Source: Dermatemys mawii
Lineage: Eukaryota; Chordata; Testudines; Dermatemydidae
Length of the DNA: 64,000 nucleotides
Direction: 5' to 3'
Assembly: GCA_007922305.1 (NCBI GenBank)
Contig: ML677334.1
Coordinates: forward strand, 19,769,234-19,833,233
How positions within the stretch are numbered: the first letter of the stretch is position 1; each line of letters starts with the position of its first letter. This document shows, in pieces, positions 35,406 through 45,060 of this stretch. The notes below the pieces were generated by a model, which searched no databases, was not told the DNA's origin, and saw only the letters and a list, made by a program, of their open reading frames with translations. The translations under genes and the position numbers were made by a program.

Positions 35406-38400
35406 CAAATGTACAACCACTCTGAAATCAAAGCCAAATACGATGCTGGAGGGCAATCTTATGTCTAACCAAAACCAAAAACCAAGGCTAAAGCCAAAAA
35501 GGTCTCTCCAGTCTTATCAGTCTTCTAATGAAGAAAAATGTAGAGGACTTAAATTCTCCTGCCTTATTTTTGCTTATAGTTTCATGCATATGTTTTATAT
35601 ATGTATGTTATTTTAAAATATCCGAAGGCTAGACTGTGACTTTCACTATGTGCCTCTACAAGATAATAAGGGAGAAAGAGAGCTTTATTCTGACATGCCC
35701 CGTTTTTGTCCATCCTGCAATAACAGAGGTGGCTGGCTGGGGATGAGAGGAAGAGTGGGCGATTTGCTGGCAGAAGGGACGGAAGGGACTACAACATATG
35801 CACCAATTCTGCTTCATCATTGACACACATTCAGTGGTCAAGTTTTTCATTGAAAAAATCCGCTCTCCTTATTAATGTCACAATTTACACAAATGCTTCA
35901 GATGAGTAATGTTTTCCAAACTGTAGTTGAAAAGCTCATGTAATTTACATAGCTATATAAATCACTGCCCTCTGAGCAAGTAAAGATGTGACTAGTGTTA
36001 AAGTAAGGTATAAAATTAACAAATTGAAAGTCTGAATCATTTACATACATTATGTAATCTTGGTTTGCCATAAAACCAAGCATGCACTGATTCATGATTG
36101 AGTTTCAAATAAATAGTAATTGTGCATATATAGGCACAATGTATGCCATGTACTTTTCACTTTCATGCAGTGCAATTGATCATTTCATTCAGAGCTTGGT
36201 GCATGCCTTCTTAAGGCTCCTTTGAAATTCCCAGGTGTAATTATTTTTAATATCACCTTGCCACTGGCATGTGAGGAGAATGTTGGATTTTATTTTTAAA
36301 ATGTTACTAGTATACAATATAGCATATCTACATGAAAGATGTGGGAAAGTATTGCAGAATAATCACCATGGAGCAGTCTTAGGGCTGCAGCTAAGAGTAC
36401 TGACACTCTATATAACATCATTTTACTTACACTCTATATAACATCATTTCACCTTACACTATCTTTAAAACACCACTTTTACCTATCCTCTGCTGATCTG
36501 TCCAGATATTATATTCTAGTCTCCTTCTCTCCGTCTTGGGTGGACTAAAATAGTTTCCAGCATTCCTAGAGGAATTTTTTATTATCTCTGTGCAATGTGG
36601 TCTTGATCCAAGGCTATTGAACTTAATGGAAGTCTTTCCAATGACTTCAAAAGGCTTTGCCTCAGACTCTCTATTAATATAACTATTGGTGGGTTTATTG
36701 TTTAAGTGAGTGTCTTGAAAATCTGGTTGATGAAGTTAGCTAAACATGTTATTTATTCATCCCCTTTCAGCATGGCAGATATTCATTTTGCTTAGTGTAG
36801 TTTTTGACAGAGGGACTGAGCCAATACCCGCTGAAGTTAAGGGACTTCATTTCAGCATTAGATCAGGCTCATCAGGCTTGTTATATTAGATGATATAGGA
36901 TCCAACCCTGTAGCCCTTTCTCACATGAATAGTCCTTACACATGTTGATAACTCAATGTAAAGACTGATCATGTAAATAAGGCTTGCAGGGTTGGGTCTT
37001 TTTGTGTCTAGAGATTAAACTTCAAGAAATTTAAGTTTTAAAAACATTAAGAAAAGATGTCAGTATTAACCCCCTACATACAAGAACACAGAATACACAC
37101 ACTCTGTATTTATTGCCTGATTTTCAAACTGGTTTTCAAACTCCATTTCTGTGGACAGAATTTTGCACCTGCCAGAAAAAGCATGAATGACTTCTCAGTG
37201 CAAAATTCTGCTCACAGAAGTGGAGACCCATGCAATCTAGATATCTTTTTACATACAGGGCCACTCCTGCATACTTTCCACCCCCAAAATCCCAGTGAAG
37301 TTCGTGGGTTGTTCTGGCTGTGTATGGGGTTCAGGATCAGGGCCTTACTAGAAGAATAATATGGATTGTTAATATACCTCAGACAACTCAGAATAACAAT
37401 CTTTCCCATGTTGTTTAAAAATTCCATGAGCCTCCTGCAGACTTTTCAAACCTTTGTGGTTTCTGTTTAAAATTACAGCAGATTTTTTCCAGTGGAGCAT
37501 AGCAACCCAATACGTAGCTCCTTGTTGCAGAGTGGGAGGTTTCTCACATTACCACCTTACGGTTAAACAGTTTCTTGGCAGAAATAAGTGCTAATTTAAC
37601 AAATTTCTTTCCAGCATTTTTTGCCAGCAGGGATTCAGAAACACCCCCAGGTATTCAGAAGAGGTGATGCTGGGAATGGAAAATGGCAAACTTCATCCCA
37701 AGAAACCAAGTCAGTTCCAGAGACTCTGTGCTGGGACCCCCTCCTGCTTGATTTTATATAAAGCCAGCATCTGATTTTATACAGCTAAATACTTAAGTGG
37801 ATGGATGTTCAGCTGCCATTAAGAAGAATGAAGCCTATGTACCAGTACCATTTAAAATAGGATCCCATTGTGTGTGACATAGAAATGACAGGTTTGAACA
37901 GCAAATGTCTGTTTGATCTGTTTCACCTGCTGTTTTTAATTTTTGTTTTCCCAGTGACCCAAAGAGTGGTCATTCCAAAACTGGGGTAGGAACTTGTGTG
38001 CGGGTGTGGGTATTTCCAGGAAACCTGTCAGTTTGACTCAATGAGACCCGTATTCTAGTTTAAAAGGCAGGCTATGATTAAAAAGTATAAACTCAACTTG
38101 ATTCTCAAGGATTCGTGTATAAAATGATGCTTGCTGCTAACATGGTCAGGGGAGAGAGCACTTTGGAAGTGATTACCAAAGTAAAGGAGAACAGACTTTA
38201 ACATGGATTGGGTGGAATTCCAAAAGGGATTAACCACCAGAATTAAAAGGATGCTTCTGTTAGCAATCTGGCTTGGACTTGGAGGATAATCTGTTCCAGA
38301 AGTGGTAGAAACTATTGATTCTTACAGTCATTCAGCCATTGAAAGTATCTTACAAAGACCGTCAGTGATTATAGTCTCTGGAATTGTCAGACTTTTCTGT

Positions 38401-38442
38401 AAAATCAGTGGATTTAGCTAAAGCTCTCCCTTCCTGTGATGT
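35406..38442. other. Intergenic sequence, 3 kb
   Basis: No host exon. It holds a 20-bp tandem duplication (cactctatataacatcattt at 36403-36422 and 36430-36449) and a 28-bp inverted repeat (37141-37225). The 100-residue frame at 37057-37359 runs through that inverted repeat and has no domain. Confidence 0.4.
37141..37225. repeat. 28-bp inverted repeat with 29-nt loop
   Basis: The arm at 37141-37168 (ctccatttctgtgg start) pairs with 37198-37225 (ends cacagaagtggag) at 25 of 28 positions. It may be the core of an eroded MITE. Confidence 0.85.
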
Positions 38443-39337
38443 AGACAAATTAGAGGAAAGCCAGAATCAAGCAACAAAAATCATTAAAGATCTAGAAAAT
38501 ATGACCTGTCGTGAAAGATTGAAAAAAATTGGGTTTGTTTAGTCTGGAGAAGTGTGACAGAGTTCAGGGAGTGAGTAGGTGAGTCTCCACTCTGAACACT
38601 TGGAGGCTAATTGGTTCCCCAGGAGAAGCTGACGTGTAATGATCTAATCAGGCTACTGGCCTGGATGGGGTAAAAATTCAATAGGCCCCATCAGCCAATG
38701 GCTGATAAAAAGAAGCACAGGAAAAAAAGAAGTGGAGGGAGAGGGAGAACTAGCAGAGTCTAGTCATACAGAGGCCTCAAAATAGTGAGATCTCACTTTC
38801 CCTCAGTCCTGCTGAGAGGGTGTAAAGTTTAGCAAAGATTGTAAACAGGTGTGAGCACAAGGGACTGTGGTGATATTGGTGAAGGAAAATAGAAATAAAG
38901 TGTCACTAAGAGCAAACCTGACGGAGACTGTGCAGTTTCTGCAGGGAAGAGGAGGTGCGTGTTGAGGGGCTAGTTACGAGAAGAGATGACTAAGGAGGGA
39001 CATGATAACAGTTTTCAAGCACATAAAAGGTTGTTACAAGGAGGCAGGTGAAAAATTATTGTCCTTAACCTCTGAGGATAGGACAAGACACAATGGGCTT
39101 AAATTGCAGGAAGGAAAGTTTAGGTTGGACGTTAGGAAAAACTTCATAACTGTCAGGGTAATTAAGCACTGGAACAAATTGCCAAGGGAGGTTGTGGAAT
39201 CTCCGGCATAGGTTTTTAAGAACAGGTTCGACAGACATGTCTGGAATGGTCTAGTTATTACTTAGTCCTGCTTAAATGCAAGAGACTGGATTAGATGACC
39301 TCTCGAGGCCCCTTCCAGACCTACACTTCTATGAATC
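38443..39337 (+). mobile_element. CR1 LINE, 5'-truncated, plus strand, LTR-interrupted
   Basis: CR1 sequence runs from 'gacaaattagaggaaagcca' to about 38552, is interrupted by an LTR (38553-38977), and resumes at 38984 with 'gatgactaaggagggacatg'. It ends at 39337 in the typical 'ccttccagacc' and 'ttctatgaat' tail. The frame at 39002-39211 is the C-terminal part of the CR1 RT protein (MITVFKHIKGCYKEAGE start, VIKHWNKLPREVVESPA end). Confidence 0.92.
38553..38977 (+). mobile_element. Solo LTR of a retrovirus-type element in CR1
   Basis: 425 bp starting TGTGACAGAG, flanked by perfect 6-bp direct repeats gagaag (38547-38552 and 38978-38983), with a TATA-like 'gctgataaaaag' near 38701 and a polyadenylation signal AATAAA at 38894-38899. 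No internal coding region is present, so it is a recombined or solo LTR. The right end reads gttac, not the usual CA. It shares its 5' start with the LTR-like element at 43231. It splits a CR1, so it is the younger insertion. Confidence 0.75.
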
Positions 39338-42300
39338 CATTCCTAACACATATGGGCCAAGTGTGCCACCAAATTTCCGGCCAAATGCTTAAGCATGATG
39401 GCAGGAAAGATGGCAAAGAGACCTTCCCCTTGCAATAAACTGAGGAAAACAGTAATTTATGGGGAGGTACGTAGGGATGAATGGTGGATCAATGGAGACA
39501 ACAAAACACCAGATTCATTGGTGGGCTTAGTCTTTCAGGGCAGGAGACTTCAGCACTGCAAAGTGGAAACAATCTCAGTACAGCAGGAGAGGATGTAGCC
39601 AGGCAGTGCAACCCAAAATATAGGGGATTCTGGCCAGGAAGGGGGATGTGACCAGCAGAGCTGGCCTTAAGAGCCCGCGAAGACTTTTGCTCAGCCCTGC
39701 TGGATTTTAGACAACAAGAAAAGGCAACGCTAATCTGAGCTCTTTTATTAAGCAATCTTTTAAACCATTTCCTTATGGGGATGGACCTGAAAATGCGAAT
39801 TGATAACATCAATCACTACAGTTGAAAGTGTGTCACAGTTGATTTTTCCTGAAGAATATGAATTATTCATGCTTCCTTTTACGGTTGAGCGGGGCGATCC
39901 TTTGGGAAACATGAAACCCACATTACAGATCTCTTGAGTTAGGGGAATGCAGATGAATTTGCTTCTTGGAGGCTATGACACTTAGGCTGCAGCTGCTTGC
40001 CATATGACTGTCACATGCATCCTCCCAGCTGTCAGTCAGCTGCCTATAAATTTACTGGTTCCTTTGCTGAAAAGCCAATGCAGCCTATGGCCATAAGGAA
40101 GAGGAAGGTGAACACAATGAGAGGCAGCATCAACTAAGGGGTTTAGCATGGAAATGAGAGCACAAGTCTCTTATATTCTAATTCTGGCTTCAGTACTGCT
40201 GCCATTTGTGGCTTTAGAGAAACCTTGGGAAGGGAAGTAGTGGTACCACCACCTGTCATTTGAGTATAGATTCTACTGCAGGCTGCAGGAGGTTTTACTT
40301 ATGTGGGGAGGTGTAATTTATAATTTCTGACTAGCATGAGAGAATCTAGGTTGAAATTCTGGCCTTATTGAAGCCAAAGGGAGTTTTGCCATGGACTTTA
40401 ATGGGGCCAGGATTTCAGCTCTACTGTTTTATATCCAAACCAAAAGATGGGCTGTTTAGGGCAGTGGCAGTGTCTTCCTGTGTGAGTTAATAGCATCTGG
40501 CAGCCTGTAGTGCTATTGTAATACATATAATGAGGAATACAAATTATTGTTTCTTATTTATTGACTCGTTCATTTTGTTTTGACCACTGTTAGCCGTGGA
40601 TTGTTTTGTCCCAAACACACAAAATTGTGAGAGACCCCTTCCAAAAAATACATGTAAAGGGTATACAAAATGAATTCATACTATTTAGCTACATATAATC
40701 TTAAAACAATATATAAATAGCATGCTGAGAGTAGTATGTGACCCTACTTACATTGAATACTGCATATGTAGTATTACAAAGACACAATTTCAGCAATATT
40801 CAGTTAGAACTACAGTAGCTTCATTCCCTCCTCTTTGCATTCAAAAACCCATTTGAACAGATGAGCTAATCCTTGAACAGATGAACTAACCCTTTCCTAA
40901 TGTAGATTTTTTAAATTTGTTTATTTAATTTTTATCGACATCTCACCTTCATATGATTGAATTGTTCTTTTTGATAGCTGGCCTTTTTTTAATGTGTGAA
41001 GTTTTCCTGATGTCTAGCATATTGTACAATATTTTGGTAAGGCTAAATTTGGCAGAAGAGAAAAGGATAAAATAACTTATGTGCTATATTTCAATACGTA
41101 ACCAGAGAAGCATCCTCTGATATTCTCATTCTCGTTAGTAAATGGACTAGATATTTCCGTGATGTAAGCTCAACTGAAATCAGTGGAGTTGCACCAGGGA
41201 TGAATATGTACAACTATATTTTAGATGGTTTGAGAGGCAATTTTAATTTTGGAAAAGCAATACAACTACATACCAGAAAACTAAAACTGTAGGTATGAAA
41301 CATGGTAAATAGAGTTTTCAAAGTCTAAACACCTACTCGGTTCATACTTAGGAGCGCAACTGTTTATTTTTGAGGAGCAGAAATATACCTCAGGCATTGT
41401 ACTGTTGCTTTTATATCCTTTGCTCCTATATATTTCTTATTTCTTTCTTCCTAAGAGCTTCAGAGAAAGAGAAACTTTGTTGCACTATCAACTTGTTCAT
41501 AAACAAAATGGGTTGTCTTGACATACAAGATTACTGTACTATATTTCAGGGCCACATACAGAATTATACAAGTGTATTTGTTTACACATAAGAGAGTGTA
41601 AATCGTACTTTTTATGAAAAAATTGACTTTCCATTAGTAACTCTGCCCTTTCCTTCCCTAAATTGATCGACAAGGCTTGTCACACTGCACTTTTATGCTG
41701 ACTCTCTAGTATCCTTTCCTGGAATTCTCGTGTATTCTTTCCTTTAGCCATACACTTTTTCATATCTGCATTACTAGGTTCCAACCAAGTCCTGTGATTT
41801 TTACTGATAGATTTTATTCATTGAATTTTGAAAGCCTTGGTCTAGTAATATATATCTTTGCAGCATCATATTTATGCTACAACTGGGCCCAAACCAAACT
41901 TTAGCTCCAAGCACCCTGAAGTCCAAGGATATTTGGCTCCAGATTCTAATTTTCCAGTTTGGTCCAATCTATAATCTGCATCAATGCTACTAAACAATTT
42001 CAATATTATGTTTATGTAGTTTTTCAAACTTTCATATTTGAGTTTTCTTTTAATAAACTGCCTAGATGTCCTGAAGAAGCACAGTGATTCTGTACACATA
42101 TTGTAATGAGAATAGAAACATTAACTGACAGTCAGTTCTGTACAGAGAAATCACCCCAAGTTCCCGTTTTCAAAAATCATTCTCTTAGAAACTAAAGACC
42201 TTCCTTCTGTCACTTACACCATTTTTACACCAGTGTAACTCTTTTGACTCCAGTGGAATTACTCCTGATTTATAATGGTAGTAAGAAGAATCAAGCTGTA

Positions 42301-42384
42301 TGTATCCTAACACATTAGAGGGCCTGATTCTCATTCACACAAAGTTCCTTTACACCATTTTTGGAGTGAAAGGGCATATTTTTC
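39338..42384. other. Intergenic sequence, 3 kb
   Basis: No host exon. A degenerate tandem pair ('ttgaacagatgagctaatcc' and 'ttgaacagatgaactaaccc') lies at about 40853-40892, and an L2/MIR-like tail ('tgtagtgctattgtaataca') near 40507. A block near 39840-40080 looks unique and moderately GC-rich. Frames such as 39489-39812 on the minus strand have no domain. Confidence 0.4.
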
Positions 42385-42450
42385 TGTTCATACAGCACCT
42401 AGTATAATGTTCAAGACTGGTATGCCTAGGTGCTACTACAATACTAATAA
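42385..42450 (+). repeat. Old L2/MIR-type 3' tail, plus strand
   Basis: 'tacagcacctagtataatgt' and 'ctaggtgctactacaatact' followed by 'aataaataacaataat' match, in inverted orientation, the segment at 11627-11705. The two copies support a dispersed retroelement tail. Confidence 0.5.
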
Positions 42451-43230
42451 ATAACAATAATGAATTAATGTCTATTCTCTTTAAGCATCATGAAGAAGCC
42501 TTGGTGTGAATGAGAATCAGGTGCCAATGTATTTTTGATATTGTTTCACCTGGAAAGTGGGGAAAAAACAGTATTAGAATGTCACAATAACAGGCACATT
42601 CCTGTTAATGAAAAAAATACTTTTCTAATGATCTGGGGCAGATCTTAGCATTGGCATGTTGGTTGCTGTTCTTCAGCTTTCAATGTGCATTTGATGTTTT
42701 AAAAATAATTTTGCAATTTTAAGGTGTAGTACATTCTCTATGAAGATATACAAAGGATTCCAGCAGTTCTAGGCTAACTGGAAAGAACTGCAGTAACACA
42801 GCTAGAGCATTTAAAAGAAAACCTTCTGTAGTTTTCTCTTGTGCAGTGGATTACATTATATCACTAAACCACAGATATTCCATATGCAGTCCTATATTAT
42901 ATTTATTATAGATATTTTGGCTTTGATTCTGCATTGCCTTGTACTTTGCGTGTATTTTACCCTGCGCAAAGCATAAGGAAAAACTCCACTCCTCTGAGTT
43001 GGAAGAAATTTGCCCTCTGTGTGCACCATTATAAGTGCAAATTAGCTGCCAGGCAGGGGAGAGTAAAGCCCTTAATTTTTTAAAATATGACAGCAAACAT
43101 TTCTTTACATCCAATAAAACAACAAAAATCCTCCATGCTGACCGCAATATATCTTCTCTTTTAACTAGGGTCTAAGTCTATTGAATTCAATAGGAGTTCC
43201 ACTGATTTCTGTAGGCTTGGTATCAGGCCC
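42451..43230. other. Intergenic sequence, nothing recognised
   Basis: No gene or classifiable repeat is seen. The minus frame at 42851-43147 has no domain. Confidence 0.4.
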
Positions 43231-43521
43231 TGTGACAGAGTCTGAGTAGCCTTAGGCTGATTCACCACTTGGTAAGTGGTGCCCACATGGGGCAAATTAG
43301 GGAGATAATTGGTTAAGGACTGAATGATTAACCAATTAACAGGGTGGCTCAGCTCATCAGCTGAAGCCAGCAAAAAGAGGCAGGAAGAGGCTAGAGATGT
43401 CTGGGATCTCAGGTAGGTGAGCTCTTTTCTCCTGTGCCTAGGGAGACTGTAAAAACTTTCAGAGCAGTGGCTGTGTTAGTCTGTACCAGTAAAAAGAATG
43501 AGTACTTGTAGTAACTTAAAG

Positions 43522-44223
43522 CAGAGGTGGGCAAACTATGGCCTGCAGGTCACATCTGGCCCATGGGCCTGTCCTGTTTGCCCCCCTGAGCTTCTAGATG
43601 GGGGGTGGGGGGCTACATCAGCCCTTCTCCCGCTGTCCTCCCTCCCCTGTAACCTCAGCGCACTGTGTGAGCAGCATAGGGATGGGGGTGGTGAGAAGGC
43701 TGTGATCTCTGGAGCTCTGGCCAGACACGCTGTTCTAAGCAGTGTTGTAAGTGGGCCAGGGCTGGGGGGTTGGATAAGGGGCAGAGGGTCTTGGGGGGGA
43801 GGTGGTCGGATAGGTGTGGGAGTCCCAGGGGGCCTGTCAGGGTGTGGGAGTGTGGATAGAGGTTGGGGCAGTCAGGGGGCAGGGAGCAGAGGAGTTGGAA
43901 AAGGGGTTGGGTGCTGGGGGGTGATTAGGGTTGGGGGAGGGGGTCTTGGGAGGGAGCAGTCAGGAGACAAGGAAGGGTTGGGGATTCTGAGGGGAGCAGT
44001 CAGAGGATAGGGAGCAGGGGGGTTGGATAGAGGGTGGGGTTCTGGGGAGGGAGCGGTCAGGGGACAAGGAGTAGGGAGGGTTGGATGGGTTGTGGGTTCT
44101 GAGTGGGGACAGTTGGGGGTGGGAGTCAAGCTGTTTGGGGAGGCACAGCCTTCCATACCCGGACCTCCATACAGTTTTGCAACCCTGATGTGGCCCTTGG
44201 GCCAAAAAGTTTGCCCAACCCTG
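43522..44223. mobile_element. hAT non-autonomous element with G-rich interior, 702 bp
   Basis: Ends cagaggtgggcaaact (43522) and agtttgcccaaccctg (ending 44223) are inverted repeats. The flanking 8-mers acttaaag (43514-43521) and ccttagag (44224-44231) match at six positions. The interior (43740-44130) is a degenerate array of 'ggggcagtcaggggacaggg'-like units with many G runs. Long open frames over it (43498-44010 and minus-strand shadows) are products of that composition. Related copies are at 49313 and 59500. Confidence 0.85.
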
Positions 44224-44290
44224 CCTTAGAGACTAACAAATTTATTTGGGCATAAGCTTTTCTGGGCTAAACCCACTTCATCAGATGCAT

Positions 44291-44507
44291 CTACCAATGT
44301 GATATGTGCCAGCAATGCCCCTCTGCCACGTACATTGGCCAAACCGGACAATCTCTACGCAAAAGAATAAATGGACACAAATCAGACGTCAAGAATTATA
44401 ACATTCAAGAACCAGTTGGAGAACACTTCAACCTTCCTGGACACTCAATTACAGATCTAAAAGTGGCAATTCTTCAAAGAAAAAAAAAATTAAAAAACAG
44501 ACTCTGA
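44291..44507 (+). pseudogene. Penelope GIY-YIG endonuclease domain relic
   Basis: A frame of about 72 residues. A cysteine cluster (CDMCQQC) precedes TYIGQTGQSLRKRINGHKSD, which holds the Y-I-G motif, the conserved Arg and the following His region of GIY-YIG nucleases. It continues to EHFNLPGHSITDLKVAIL, a block typical of the Penelope endonuclease. The frame is lost in an A-rich run near 44480-44507. In intact elements this domain nicks target DNA; here the RT is missing. Confidence 0.85.
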
Positions 44508-45060
44508 GAAAATGCAGAAGTGGAATTAATTTGCAAACTGGACACCATTAAATTAGGCTTGAATAAGGACTGAGCGTGGATGGGTCATTACACAAACTAA
44601 AACTATTTTCCATGCTAATTTTTCCCCTTCTGTTCCTCACACCTTCTTGTCAACTGTTTGAAATAAGCCATCCTGATTATCACTACAAAAGTTTTTTTTT
44701 AAAAAAAAATCCTGCTAATAATAGCTCACCTTAATTGATTTGTCCTCTCATATTTTGTATGGCAATCCCCATCTTTTCATGCTCTCTGCATGAGAGCTAC
44801 ATGTATATATAATAGTCCTACTGAATTTTCCTCTCCATGCATCTGATGAAGTGGGTTTTAGCCCTCAAAAACTTATGCCCAAATAAATTTGTTAGTCTCT
44901 AAGGTGCCACAAGTATTCCTTGTTCTTTTTGTAAAAACTTTGAGCAGTGGGGAATGTGGTCTGTTACAGTTATGCTGTAAATAAAGCACTGAGTCTTGAA
45001 CTTGTTACAAGTTCCGTGTGAGGATTGTATGTCATAGGGAATCCAAAGGAACCCCACCCT

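Larger units (their letters stand above)
43460..44930 (+). mobile_element. Penelope-like element with inverted terminal repeats
   Basis: The right arm (44834-44930: 'tgcatctgatgaagtgggtt' and 'aaatttgttagtctctaagg') is a Penelope-type terminal repeat. The left arm (43460-43521 continued at 44224-44290) is the same sequence in inverted orientation and reaches further out. Between the arms is a relic of the GIY-YIG endonuclease domain. The element is flanked by 11-bp direct repeats gtaaaaacttt (43449-43459 and 44931-44941). The left arm is interrupted by a hAT element (43522-44223). The RT part is absent, so this is a 5'-truncated, rearranged copy. Confidence 0.85.
43231..45060 (+). mobile_element. 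LTR-like element split by a nested Penelope-like element
   Basis: The left part (43231-43448) starts TGTGACAGAGTC, the same start as the solo LTR at 38553. The right part (44942 to about 45060) holds AATAAA at 44980-44985. Between them lies a Penelope-like copy bounded by the direct repeat gtaaaaacttt. Removing it joins a continuous element of roughly 300-340 bp. The exact 3' end and TSD were not resolved, so LTR is the best but not the only reading. Confidence 0.55.

Noticed and set aside
43498..44010. 170-residue glycine-rich frame
   Set aside because: It reads through the G-rich array of the nested hAT element and crosses the element boundary.
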